Assembly (NCBI RefSeq): GCF_035083965.1
Contig: NC_089730.1
Location: 16,971,242-17,035,241 of the forward strand
DNA from: Branchiostoma lanceolatum
Lineage: Eukaryota > Chordata > Leptocardii > Amphioxiformes > Branchiostomatidae
Direction of reading: 5' to 3'
Length of the DNA stretch: 64,000 nt
Position 1 is the first letter of the stretch, and each line of letters begins with the position of its first letter. The notes beneath the pieces were generated by a model. That model saw only the letters and a program-made list of their open reading frames with translations. It searched no databases and was not told the origin of the DNA. Made by a program: the position numbers and the translations under genes. Shown here piece after piece: positions 1 through 15,718 of the stretch.

Positions 1-2778
1 AAACTCTTCTCGTTCAAATCAATGGAGAGTTAACTTTTCGAAACAGCAGTGTTCCAAGCTTAGCACCATCATTCTAAACCCAGAAAGGCATTTTGGTAAT
101 GAAGTTGGTACTTTTCATAGGTTATACTAGTAAGTTCAGAAATTTTGCTTAGTCTAGTTATAGATGAAACCTGATGAAATGGAAAGGAAGTATCAAAATT
201 CACTATTGGACGAGTTTTTTTCATGAGTTAGTCCTAAAAAGCTGGTTCAAAGATTTAACTGCACATGTGCAGTGAGATGCTAGCCTGGAATCCAGCCTTG
301 GTAGCTTTGGTATTATCCCGACGTTGCTAATGCAACTTTCGGAGCAGACCAAAGCTACCAAGCCTGGATTCCAGGTTAGTGAGATGCATTGTGGGTAATA
401 TGTCAAAGTTGAAGACCCCTAAGACATACAACACACCTGGTCATGTACATGTACTAGCATTAAGCATGGTCGAGACACGTGTAAGGGCCTTCACATACAT
501 GTATACCCCAATGATCCTGGCTGTGCATGTGATCTTCATTCAAAACTGGCTTTTTGAAATTAAAAAAAAAAAAATTGAACTTTGACCTTAACCAATAGTG
601 CTGATAAAAGTAGACCCTTAAGTATGATATCACCAAACTTTTGAGCTACAAAGTAGTCATGTATAAACCAAGATATAACCCTGGTAGGTAGAGTGATAGA
701 AATGTATGCCCTCATAGAGGAAGCTTGAATTATTAAAATTTAGAATCACCCAATAAATTTACGTAGTGTAAACTGTCAGGGTTGAGTTTGCACCTGACTG
801 CCATTCCGTTCTCATGGGCTACAAAACTGCAGAGTACCAGAGAGTCACAAATCTTCACTACACATACATTTGTAGAAACAATAGATAAAACATTAGGTTT
901 GGTTGCACATGAAAAGAAAGCAAGTCAGCCTCGTCTAGACAGGAAGAATATGAAGTATTGGTAATGACCACATGGACCCACAAAGCCCAGCCTGGTAGGG
1001 AAACTGGCAGGAGAAAAGACATTCTGGGCTCATATTGCAAAAATGGCACCACGATTACAAGCTCTCCATAGTTCTTCATACAAGTTGTCATTTGAAAGCT
1101 TAGTGAGACTCTTGCAATTTACAACTGCAGTACAAACTTTGAAGTTTGACAGGCATCTCTTCTTTGATAATCAATTCAGTCAAGGGGATATTTGTGATTC
1201 AAATATTGAGACCATGTACAAAAAGGGTGATGACTACAATAAGTTGCACTATTCTATGTTAGTGGTTTCATTGATTTCTGACTAAGAATGAAGTCAAGAA
1301 GGGCCAAAAAATTAAATAAAAGCTTTGGGAATGACATGTTATGCATCTGAAAATATAACAAATGATAATGTCATCTTATGATAGTAATTAGGGACAAAGT
1401 AGATGAGAAGGGTAAACAGGTCAACGCTTGAGTTAGGTCAAGTTTGAATATCATTACCTCAGAGTTTGAGAAGAACTTGAGATGGGACTGGGCAAGCTTA
1501 AGTTAACTACTGGTAGAGGTTTTATTGCCCTTTTATCCAATATCAATTGAAATTGTTAAGTACATATTATGATCAAATCCCAAGCAGTATAATAGCTCAC
1601 ACTCTAGTCAGACTGCTAGCCTGACAAAATCACACTTATAGCAGCTCTTCCACTAGACAGGCCCCTAGAAGCCCTATTACAATCAGCCCCTGACATTGAG
1701 ATATTGTGTAACACACTGGTCAAACTGCAAGGGGGGTGGGGATGGTTGCTCTTGATGCAAACAGGGACATATCAAGAGCTACATGTAGCAGTGACATTAA
1801 TTTTAACTCTCTCCCAGCAGCCTAACCCCATAACCAATACGAAAATTTTTAACCTTTAAAGGATGGGAAAGAAATTGAGAATTTGCATTGAGAAGTTGAA
1901 TCATACCCACAATCAGAACTGGGTAGAATTACTAAAAAGTGTCACAAAAATCACATCTAACGAAATAGAGGGAGATGAAGAGAAGAATATGAAAATATAC
2001 TTAAGGACCACTTTTTGGTGCGCCCCTACCATCAACACAAGCCTTAAGAATCCTGTCTTTAGTGACTTCCTGTCCACATAGACAAGATGTTATTGAGCTG
2101 TCCTGGGCAGGATTGACAGTACATGTAGCGACAAGGATGAGTGTTAACTTGCCAGGAAATAGCTTGAGAGGAAAATAAAGCACAGGGTGGGTATTAATTG
2201 AGACGTTTCATTCTGTGCATGTGTGTCAGTGTCATAGTATGTCTCGTATTTGTCCTGGTTGTTAAGTTTGAAACCTAGTTAAAAAACTTAGCATTCAACA
2301 GTCCATGGCTGCTAGGATGAAGTCAGCTTGTTTTATCTGTAAGAAATTCCCTGCTACCACTGAAAGCAAAACTCCCTGCATATCCATCATACTTATTTCA
2401 AACATAATATGATTTAATAAGATATTGTAAGTCTTGAAATGTTTTATTTTTGTGTTGACCTCGTATGACCTCGCAAAATCGCAACACTGAAATATATGTT
2501 ACGTAGTTCTACTGTTCTACAGAATTGTTTCAACTTCAAACACCAAAAAACTCATTTTCCCTCACACTGTGAAATAAAACCACTGAAAATAAATGCATTT
2601 TACAGAAGTACTTGTTTTCTACATTCCAATCATCATACCTGTTTTGATCAAGTCACTTATAGTCGTACGTTTCTGTTTACAAAATTGATGATAGGTACTA
2701 TTAGGTAGGCACGTCCTTTGTGTGAATCATAAATTTATGTGGCCTCATAGCTCATCAACAATGTTTTTCTACCCCCAG
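1..2778 (+). other. Intron or upstream part of the BRD4-type gene; no exon recognised
   Basis: No open frame here resembles a BET protein or any other protein I recognise, and base composition is intron-like. It precedes the first recognisable exon at 2779, so the bromodomains and ET domain must lie left of the window. The stretch contains a foldback MITE (281-378) and a fragment of a dispersed intronic repeat (about 2405-2575). A piece of another repeat, with a core reading cagcagcctaaccccataacc, lies near 1815-1855; related copies occur in either orientation at about 12100, 14415 and 30870. Confidence 0.6.
281..378. mobile_element. 98-bp foldback MITE, TAGCCTG family
   Basis: The two ends form near-perfect inverted repeats of about 33 bp, starting TAGCCTGGAATCCAG and closing with its reverse complement. 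The element is flanked by the 9-bp direct repeat gtgagatgc at 272-280 and 379-387, which is the expected target-site duplication. A 9-bp duplication is typical of Mutator-like elements; that superfamily assignment is inference. Related elements with their own 9-bp duplications lie at 12431-12520 and 56676-58147. Confidence 0.8.
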
Positions 2779-5700
2779 GGCCAACACCAAAGAAGCAACG
2801 CACAAATTCCGGAAAAGAGAACAAGTCTAAGGTAACCATCAACATTCTGATTTCTTCATTGAATTCTAATTAAGAATCTACAGGACCATCCCTTAATACA
2901 TGTACATAGATTACACCTTTTTTACTTACTAGAAAATAATGTAGACTATTTGAATACGTTGTTAGTAGAGTGGTTATGAGGGAGTGGGAAGATGACCTCA
3001 AGGTCAGACTTGCAAGAGTAGCTGGAAGTAGAGTTGAGAGGTGGTAGAACTAGTTGTTAGTCAGACATGACAGTCCAGGTCATGCGGTCCATTGAAGAGG
3101 ATGTGTTAATTGATATAAACATGTACATATGTATATGCTTGTAAATCCAGCACTTGCACACAATCAGTGGGAAATTCACAATGATTAAGTTTAATTTCTT
3201 GTTAAAACTTAAAGAATGCCTTTGTTGACTTCCTGTTGATCTATATATGTTTGTGCAGAAATCCAGCTCTTCCAAGGAGAAAACTCAGGGTGCCCCCGGT
3301 CCTGTGGTGGCCCCCCTCCCCCCTGCCCCCCAGGTGTCAGCTCCAGTCCCACCAGTAACCCTGCCACCAGTCCAGCCCCCTCCTCCTCCTCAAGTCCAGC
3401 CGCCTCCTCCACAGCATCAGCACCAACCTGTACCTGTACAGCAACCTGTCGCACCTGGTATGTACATGTACACCTAGCCAGTCGCACATCTACACATGAC
3501 CAGCAGGACTGTTTATTGCATTAGCGTCAAGTATGCTTTTTTTTTCAAAACGTAATGCCAACCACGTATTGGTACCAATAGTTTGAAGTGAATACTCCTG
3601 AAGCTGACATCACACTGTCAACGACTGTTCATCGCCAGAAGGTAGAATCAGTGTTAAAAACACTTATAAGTAAGTGATCACTTGCACTGTGAAAGCTAAC
3701 ACAACTACATGTAGGAGAATGGTTTCATATAAATATCCACATATCGTCAAACAGTTGAACTTTTTAAGAAGATTGAACAATGAACATGTTGTTTGTTGTG
3801 TTTAGCGCACCATGCCAGCCTGCCCCCCCAGCCCAGTAGACCGAGTGCCAAGGCTGCCCCAGCTCCGCCCAAACCTGTGACCATCAGACCTCCAACCACA
3901 CAGCTACAACAGCAACTCAGGCCTCCAGGTACACAACACAACCTAGAACTATCTTACTTACACTTACACTTAAACATGTCACCATCAGAACACACGCTAC
4001 ACAGCTACAACAGCAACTCTGGCCTCCAGGTACGCAACACAACCTAGAACTATCTTACTTACACTTACACTTTAACATGTCACCATCAGAACACAGCTAC
4101 AACAGCAACTCTGGCCTCCAGGTACACAACACAACCTAGAACTATCTTACTTACACTTACACTTAAACATGTCACCATCAGAACACACACATACACAGCT
4201 ACAACAGCAACTCTGGCCTCCAGGTACACAACACAACCTAGAACTATCTTACTTACACTTACACTTAAACATGTCACCATCAGAACACACACTACACAGC
4301 TACAACAGCAACTCAGGCCCCCAGGTACGCAACACAACCTAGAACTATCTTACTTACACTTACACTTAAACATGTCACCATCAGAACACACACTACACAG
4401 CTACAAGCCTACAACAGCAACTCAGGCCTCCAGGTACACAACACAACCTAGAACTATCTTACTTACACTTACACTTAAACATGTCACCATCAGAACACAC
4501 ACTACACAGCTACAAGCCTACAACAGCAACTCAGGCCTCCAGGTACACAACACAACCTAGAACTATCTTACTTACACTTACACTTAAACATGTCACCATC
4601 AGAACACACGCTACACAGCTACAACAGCAACTCAGGCCTCCAGGTAGGCAACACAACCTAAAACTTAACATGTATCTCACCAAAATCAAGGCAGACCTTA
4701 GGCAAGGATACTGTGTTTTTCACAGCATTTTTGTGGTTGTTTATGTACATGTAGTACAAATCAAAAAGTTTTGAAAGAGATGTCTGGGATTTTTAGAAGG
4801 TGCACCTTTAGAAGGTTCTTGATCCAAAAACAGATGCGTATCTATACATGAGTTTTCAAGAATTTTTCATTATTATCTATTGAGATTAATCTACTAGTAG
4901 AAGCTTTTGTGGAAGTTTTTTTTGCTTCCCATCTGCAACACAGTAACTGTGATATTTTATTTGTTAATGGTATCTTGATTTTAGCTACTTTAATGGTCAC
5001 TTAACTGATAAAATTACGTAACATTTGAGACAGTGATGTTTGTATATTAGATGAATTTACAGTAGCCCATCTTGTAGTACAAGCATTTTCTTTCTTTTGT
5101 TTTCTCAGTTAACCTGATCAGAAGTCGGGCTAACCCTCTTCGTACCATGAGATGGTTATCTGACAATAAGTATAAGAAAGATGTTTGTTCCTACATTCCA
5201 GTGTCCTCACCACCACCGCTTGCCAGCCCCCCTCCATTGATAGACAACAGAAGCTTCCCCCCCATGCCTTTACCCACCCCCCCTCCAGTACCTGTCTCTG
5301 TCCCCCTCACCCAACCCCCTCCCCTAGCAACCCAAGTTCCCCCACCCATCCCCTCCCAGATCGAGCAACTCCTAGCTGCTCCCAGGCACCCCCCTCCCAC
5401 GACCAGACCACCCCCTCTCGTGTCCCCGCCCCCTGTGGTTAAACCCCCAGAGGTTCGGCTACCGTCCCCCCCACTAGCACCCCCTCCGCCCCAAGTGGAG
5501 AAGAAACAGGAGAGCAGAGTGGAGGCGCCACAGCCTCAGGGCCCTCCCCCGGGGCTCAGGATGGACATGTCTGGACTCTCCCCCTCCCCACCGTCATCGA
5601 TACCGTCTGCACCCGTATCAAGACCCCCTCCTGCACCAACTGGTAAGATCTTCACATTTCCCTACTATACATTTGTAATATTTACTGAGATTACATTTTT

Positions 5701-8700
5701 GATGTGTTTATATGTTTATTTGTGTGTTTGTACAATGTTGTTATTTGAATGAGCTAGCTGGTTTTCACATGCTAGGCACCTTTGGGGACACTGACAGGAA
5801 GTTAAATGAATGGTCCCAGAATAGTTTGTCTCATTTCTTGTCTTTAAGTTCCTGCTATATGCATGTCTGTAACCTTATGGGAGACAGTAGGAAATTTTTT
5901 AATTTTTTATTTTTTTTTGAGTTTTTTTTATTTTTTTAAATTTTATTCGAACATACATAAATACTTAACATACCAACATATTTACATTGCACATTTACAA
6001 CCAACAAATAAACACAGTTACATATTGTTGCAGGGGCCATTCCCACTGGCTTTTTTGCACTAGGGTGAGCTCCCTAGTTACATATATCTACAGGGGTCAT
6101 TCCCACTGGCTTTTTTGGCTAGGGTGCGCTCCCTAGGACTTTTTTGACAGGGGTGTTTCATCCCCCCTGGATTTTCTGTGCGAGGGTTTCTTCCCAAGGA
6201 CTTTTGTGCAGGGATGTCATCCCTGGGTTTCTGTGCAGGGTTTTCCTTCCCTGTGTTTTGAATATAACACTAACCAATTGTTTGCATTTATTACAAGTTT
6301 TACAAAAATTTACAAAATACATTTATATATGAAACATATCTACATGTAAAACATTACACGCTATACACACTCAAATTATAACCGCTATTCAGGCACAAAA
6401 GAATATAAAACAAAAGCTACATTAACACCATATCAAACAATTACATCAGATAGAAAAAAAAAGTGAGAACAAGCGTATATAGACAAACAGCAGAAACATA
6501 TACAATTATTCATGCATCAGAACAAAATACACAAATGCCATAAATCACAACAACAACAAAAACAAGCATCAGGGGAAACACACAAAAAACAAAAAGTTAC
6601 AAATTTACCAATACACAAAATCAGGCTACAATACTTACTGTTAGTGTTACAACACCAGCCATACAAAACAAAGAGATTACAACATTCTCACATAGACAAC
6701 GCCAGGTAAACAAAAATATCATATACATACAAGAGCACAATAACATTGTTGGGTACGATAAACAACTTACACCGGATCTACATATACAAAAACATCAGTT
6801 GGTTGACATTGCCACAAATACCACTCACACTGTTGTAGTCAGTAACACACTCAAAAATAAAGAATAAACAAACACAACAATCACAATTACAATCACGGTC
6901 ACTTTTACAGCTTTACATTGAATAAATACAATTCCATACATGTGTGTCATTCCTAAGGTCCCAGAGGAAAGTAGCAAAAATGTCATCTCTCATTAAGTCC
7001 AACAGTAGGAAAAATGCATCGGACAGAATCAGCGAGACATTCACAATAATGAATAAGATAAGAAATTCACAAAAACAAAAAATTTTCAGAGATATGAAAT
7101 CTTTGATTTTGACAATAACAGTGTTTTGTCTTTCCCAGGGAGCACAAACGGTGTGTCTCACCCGAAGGCCCAGCCTGACGGAGCCAGTAAACCCGACCCA
7201 GTCAGCAACCCCGCCACCCCTCCCCCTACATCTGCGGCTCAGTCTACACCCCAGCAGAAGAAGGTAATGTTCGTCTCAAACCTTGTATGAAACCAAAGTA
7301 CAACAATTTCTTATTACATATTCAACAAGAGTGATTGTCGTAGTATTATTGACTTAAAACTCATTGATTTAGTCGTTTGTGCAAACTATAAACTCCTCCT
7401 GTAATTTAACATTGCACCATCAAAAGGTCATTCTTCAAACCTGAGGTTTTTGTAAAAAGGTACCAGTAATGCAGTTATGACTGCCAGATGACATCTCAGT
7501 GAAAATGGTAACCAGTTTGGAAACTAGCACCACGGTTTGCAAAAAATCTACCAGAGTACTATCAGTCTTCCACAGTCATGGCATCATAATAATTATTGTG
7601 ATGTTTCTTTTCAATGTCTTGATTTGTCTGCATGTTTTGCCAATTTCTCAGGACTTCAAGGCGCGGGTGAACCCCTGGGCCAAGCTGGCGAACCAGAGCG
7701 CTCGGCCAAGTGTCAACAAGTCCACCGCTGCCAACAGCTTCGAGATGTTCAGAAAGCAGGCGCGGGAAAAGGAGGAAAGGGTGGGTTTTTGAAAGAGTAG
7801 ATTCTCTTGCTTAAATGGTAGACGATGAAAAGAAATATTAGGTGCTCATCTAGATATGAATTTGCTATTTTATTAATACAGTGATTTTGTAACAAAAAAG
7901 CTACAACATTTTGTGAAAGAGCTACATGTATGGGAATTTCTACAATACAAACCTGTAAGCGCTGTACATAGCTCTTCAGTGAGCTAAACTGGTTTGAGAT
8001 CACTTTCACTTGATAAATGTGAGTGATGTTTTGATGGTGTATTTTAGGCCAAGATGATGAGACAACAGGAAGAGCACCGACAACAGCAAAGGGAGCAGGC
8101 TGAACGGGAGAGACTACGGCAGGAGAGGGAGAGACTGAGGTAAACAAAACCTCTCTGTCTTCTTCACACTAAAGTTTCAGTACTAGTCAAAGATGATGTC
8201 TTTGAAATGCTCACATAGTAAGGATTGTATCATAGAGCAAGCTTAGAGAAGAGGGAACAGTAAGGGTTGCATACTAACTCTCTACTGTGGAAACTAACTC
8301 TCCACTGTGACTCATCTAACACCATCACACACTCTGTACTAAAATCGGGTTCTTTCTACCACAACACATATTTCAAAAACCTCTGGAGATGGCTGTGTAT
8401 ATATAGTGCTATGTTTTATGGTTGTGTTGTGTTGTATGTATATATGTATATGTTTTTTTTACATGTACTATTGGTTAGTTAGTGCCTGCAATAAAGAATT
8501 TGATAAAAGTATTGATAATTCCACAGGGAACGCGAGGAAGAAGAAATGCTGGAGCGTGCTAGACTGGAGCGAGCGCGGCGGTCGCAGGAGAACGCCCGGA
8601 AACAGAGCGAGGAGAAACGACAGCAGGACGAGGAACAACGGCAGAAGGACGACGATCAGGAGAGGCTCGAGAACGAGCGCCAGAAGATGGCCGCCCAGCG

Positions 8701-9185
8701 AGAACGGGAGCGGCGCAAGGAGCAGGAGAGAAGGCGCAGAGAGGCGGTAAGTTACGGACACGTTGTAAGATCGTGTTATAATGGTTGGCCCCAGCTTGGA
8801 CATGTTGTAAGGGATGCATTCGTCAGTTCAGATGGTGATGTAAATCCGACGGTAAGTGATAAACACCAACTGGTATTAACAGCATGTTGTATGATGCTGT
8901 AGAAAGAAAATTCTTTCAAGTTGGTGCTGCAGTGTTGTAGTCAGCCAAGTAATTTCATCACCTACTGCTGAGTGGTTTTATAATTACTTTCGCTGTGACC
9001 TCTCCATTATCAATTTATGACACTGCGAATGCCAACTCCATTGTATTACTACCGCACTATGGAATTGCTTCAACCATAAATGCAGTTACAGTAATTCTAA
9101 TTTTTATCTTCCCCTACAGATGGCCGGTGGCATCGACATGAACCAACAACACGACATCATGGCCTCCTTTGAAGAGATGATGTAA
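2779..9185 (+). CDS. BRD4: BRD4-type BET protein, C-terminal half (5' end outside window)
   Basis: Nine exons join in one frame: 2779-2831, 3259-3457, 3806-3928, 5202-5642, 7139-7263, 7652-7780, 8048-8139, 8527-8746 and 9120-9185, giving 481 visible residues before TAA. All boundaries are AG/GT. The bromodomains and ET domain are missing, being to the left. Visible parts are a basic linker (PTPKKQRTNSGKENK), a long Pro/Gln-rich region containing LPPQPSRPSAKAAPAPPKP, which resembles human BRD4, then NPWAKLANQ and NSFEMFRKQAREKEER, a charged Arg/Glu/Gln helix of about 110 residues, and the end IDMNQQHDIMASFEEMM. The last parts match the BRD4 long-isoform C-terminus that recruits P-TEFb (CDK9/cyclin T). 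The family binds acetylated histones and releases paused RNA polymerase II. BRD4 rather than BRD2/3 is called because only the long BRD4 and BRDT forms keep this end; in an invertebrate it is probably the single pro-ortholog of all four. Confidence 0.92.
3877..4660 (+). repeat. Eight-unit minisatellite carrying an exon end and splice donor
   Basis: Units of 92-109 bp begin at about 3877, 3978, 4079, 4171, 4273, 4374, 4483 and 4592. Each starts gtSaccatcagaac, continues through cacagctacaacagcaactc and cctccag|gtac, and ends in cttacacttacacttaaacat. The first unit contains the last 52 bp of the BRD4 exon 3806-3928 (residues TTQLQQQLRPP) and its donor. The other units repeat that exon end and donor inside the intron. 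Two units carry a further 8-bp insertion. Only the first donor gives the phase needed by the next exon at 5202. Confidence 0.9.
5880..6930. repeat. AT- and A/C-rich intronic repeat tract with GGG-spacer-CCC array
   Basis: Inside BRD4 intron 4 a T-rich stretch (about 5890-5945) is followed by an A/C-rich segment of about 900 bp unlike its surroundings. Between 6031 and 6258 there is a degenerate tandem array in which short inverted motifs such as agggtgagctccct, agggtgcgctccct and agggatgtcatccct recur about every 25-30 bp. No coding frame is recognisable. The origin may be a retroelement 3' end, but I cannot assign a family. Confidence 0.5.
8945..9090 (+). repeat. Dispersed intronic repeat, copy in last BRD4 intron
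   Basis: The segment reads tggttttataattactttcg, then gctgtgacctctccat, a gap, and a tail near taccgcactatggaattgctt. Diverged copies of the same order of motifs occur at about 2405-2575, 19975-20130, 21460-21620 and 51055-51240, all in introns or presumed introns on the plus strand. No terminal repeats were identified, so the class is unknown. Confidence 0.6.
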
Positions 9186-9990
9186 ACAAAAACAGAACAA
9201 CATGTCTGCTACAGTCCTGTCTCTCCAAGGCGTTTCCTCCGCTACAAGATACCGTTGTCCGTAACAACATGGTGCAGTTCTCCGATTCGCCAAAAATACT
9301 GGCAGCGTTCTTACAATAAACCTCGGTCGCTCTCTCAGCTTGTAAAGTTTCGACAACAGCTGTATATTACACACACACCTTTATCGGGTATAAATATACC
9401 TCGGCATTGTGATCAAATGTTGAACGAACCATTTAACATGGTGTTAGCCTTGTGTATAATGTGGCCACAGTGTTTATGGTGTAGTGTGAACGGGTCGGAC
9501 CGTTGGGGACCGTCCGTCCTTTTGCAGGCTCGTGCCTGAATTTATTCTTACAGCCATCATAATGTTGATAAGTCATAGTATATTCCCCTTCCCATACACT
9601 GCGTACACTCTCTCTCTCCGAGAGACCTAGTGTGCTATTTTGTAACTTCTCAAATGGCGTGTACATACTGCTGCTGTAAAATGTTGCTTGTAGTGTTAGT
9701 ACGACCCCCTCCCCCACATAGACCCCCCAACCCGGGGGGGAGAACAATGACCTTTTCCAGGCTTGACGGGAACAGCCCAACACTGTAAATACCTCATTTT
9801 TTGCTCGTTCTTGAAGAGATATGCAAGAATATATTGTTATGGTATCCACTGGCATGTTGCATGTTTGTGAAGTGCTGAGACAAGTGGTGTGAGATGTCCG
9901 GGTTGTAAGGTTGGAGGGGACAGATCCTAATGTCAGCAACTGTACAGAATGGATTGGGAAGTTCTGTGTTCCTAACATAGCCAGCTATTC

Positions 9991-10483
9991 CATTCTCCTA
10001 TGCAGAGCCTCGCCCGTCTATACAATACACCTTGGAGAGGCTCTGCTAAACTGGGCTGGGGTTTTCAACTTTTGTGGGTGTGGCCTCAAAGCCATCTGTC
10101 AGCCAATCAGCTTTACCTAAAGAAAACATTAAGGCATTTCTCTGATTGTAGCCATGCTGGTTAGAAGCCATACCAACAAAAGTAGTGTGGCCTCTAAGCA
10201 GCTGTCAGCCAATCAGCTTTACCTAAAGAAAACATTAAGGCATTTCTCTGATTGGCTAACAGCTGGTTAGAAGCCATGCCAACAAAAGTAGTGTGGCCTC
10301 TAAGCAGCTGTCAGCCAATCAGAGAATCAGCATTACCTAAAGAAAACATTTAGACACATCTCTAATTGACAGATTGCCGTTTTAGAGGCCATGACCAGAA
10401 AAGTGGAAACCTCAGCCCGGTTTAGCAGAGCCTCCCCAAGGTATGTTGTACACGCTGCAGGCAAGGCTCTGCGTAGGAGAATG
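9991..10483. mobile_element. MITE with ~88-bp inverted ends and internal tandem repeat
   Basis: The left end cattctcctatgcagagcc is mirrored by ggctctgcgtaggagaatg at the right. The inverted similarity runs inward about 88 bp to the motif cagcccagtttagcagagcc. The interior holds about three units of roughly 118 bp, each with gtcagccaatcag and tacctaaagaaaacatt. I found no convincing target-site duplication. The element lies in the BRD4 3'UTR. Confidence 0.8.
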
Positions 10484-11320
10484 TGTTATCCTTGTACAGT
10501 TTCAATGGATTTCGTCTATCATTAGAGTTTCCCTTGCTAAGAGTGGCATTTTGAGAAATGCTTTCTTCGAGTTAAAGGCAAGGAGCAACTGCAATGCGCA
10601 AGCAAACGTGGCTGATAGTAAAGAAAAAAAAGTAGTGCCATATTTTCTCTTGTATAAAGGTGGCTGTTCAACTTAAAAGCCAAGAAAAATAAGAGTATGG
10701 GTGGAATAAATTTTGTTTCATTCTTATTTTGACACACACGTTTTTGTTTGATGATATTTTTTGAAGGGATGTTCGCTTGTGTTACACTTGCATTTTTCAA
10801 TGCCCTACCAAACAGTTGCATGCTATCGTGTTAATATAAGATGTAAGGACAAAAAATATAGTATTCTTCTTAAGAAAAAAATGTGTTGTCCAGAGAAAGA
10901 ACATTCCATGGTAAGGTTCTGTATTAGACTAGTCTATGACATCTCCTTAACAACTCTACACTTAAATAGCTGATCATTTAACATCTTGTCAATTGTACAG
11001 AAAGTAATGTATGTGAATTAATTAATTCTCCCTTCATTTTTTTGCAACTTTGTGTACAGTTTTTCATCTTTTATTACGATATTATTGACATGACTAGGGA
11101 AGGTTTGCCAAAATCGTATTCGAGTCCCAAGTACTATTATTAATGATAGGATGGTGTGCAGTCTGTGGCTATTGAGTAGCTACAAGCTGCGTGGGTTTAA
11201 GTCACACTGCGGGGCTTGAGCTTTGTCAGTACTTAAAGTAGGACCAGTGTTTTTCTGTGTATGATCAATGTATTTAAGTGGCATGGATGCCCCAGGTTAC
11301 AAATGTACAACAAATTGTTG

Positions 11321-11326
11321 AATAAA
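11321..11326 (+). terminator. Poly(A) signal of BRD4
   Basis: A canonical AATAAA lies downstream of the BRD4 stop codon and just before the convergent SURF2 poly(A) signals. Its use is inferred. Confidence 0.65.
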
Positions 11327-11537
11327 GCACAATCAAACTGCACCTGGCGTTTATGACATTGATGGGTTTTTTTCTGCAATCTCTACTCAGACACATGTAC
11401 TACATTGTCGTTTTTATAGTGTTATCTGACAGAATTAGCAATATCGAATCTTACGGTACAGATCGCAGAAAGAATCAAAAGAGATAGTGATCGGGGGCTA
11501 TGTTATAATTGTGGAAAAGAGAACATCAGACTTCTTT

Positions 11538-11551
11538 TTTATTCATTTATT
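11538..11551 (-). terminator. Poly(A) signals of SURF2 (two AATAAA)
   Basis: On the minus strand two AATAAA hexamers lie at 11543-11538 and 11551-11546, about 200 bp beyond the SURF2 stop codon at 11753-11751. They define a short 3'UTR. Confidence 0.65.
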
Positions 11552-11750
11552 AGCTGCAACGATGTAAGTGTGGTACAATGCCAACATGTGTGTAAGAGAT
11601 CATGTTTTCAGTCCTTTTGCACAAGAGTGTCTTGAAAAAAAAGGCTTCAGGGATAAGATGTAAGGATCCTTGGCAGTTATTTCATTTTGTAGCCAAAACA
11701 ATGATAGTTGGGCAGTGCATTGGCTGTTACAGATTTAAATGCAGGGCATT

Positions 11751-15484
<3,734 letters not shown>

Positions 15485-15718
15485 GTTGGGGTCAGCTCAG
15501 GTCATTGTGAGGCTCTACATGAAGTATTACAATTACTCTGTTGTCCTTTTTTCCCTTTGTTCCTCTACTGAACTACATTTTCACTTCACAAAACTTTGTT
15601 CAAATTATAGATTTTATTCAAGAATTGGTATAAATGTCCGAACGTGGAGTTGTATGGGACAAACAGCGGCCAAATTTTCACTTCTGATTTCTTTAAAACT
15701 CCATTCAGACCCTTCAAG
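15485..15718. promoter_or_regulatory. Divergent SURF2/DENND10 promoter with YY1-like start codons
   Basis: Only 234 bp separate the start codons of SURF2 (minus) and DENND10 (plus), so both promoters must lie here or overlap the first exons. On its own strand each start codon sits in a YY1 consensus-like motif: AACATGGCGGC for SURF2 and AAGATGGCGGC for DENND10. No TATA box is obvious. YY1 control of the vertebrate SURF1/SURF2 bidirectional promoter is established; its use here is inference. Confidence 0.75.

Larger units (their letters stand above)
9186..11345 (+). other. BRD4 3'UTR
   Basis: About 2.1 kb of non-coding sequence follows the TAA stop and ends near the AATAAA at 11321-11326. The end point is inferred from that signal; an earlier AATAAA-like site at about 9315 could give a short form. 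A foldback element occupies 9991-10483. The minus-strand SURF2 transcript ends about 200 bp further on, so the two genes are tail to tail. Confidence 0.7.

Noticed and set aside
3877..4660. CRISPR-like array
   Set aside because: The units are near-identical throughout with no unique spacers, and the context is a eukaryotic intron. It is a minisatellite.
5185..5442. Alternative frames through the Pro-rich BRD4 exon
   Set aside because: C-rich sequence stays open in several frames. Only the frame joined in phase to both neighbours is kept.
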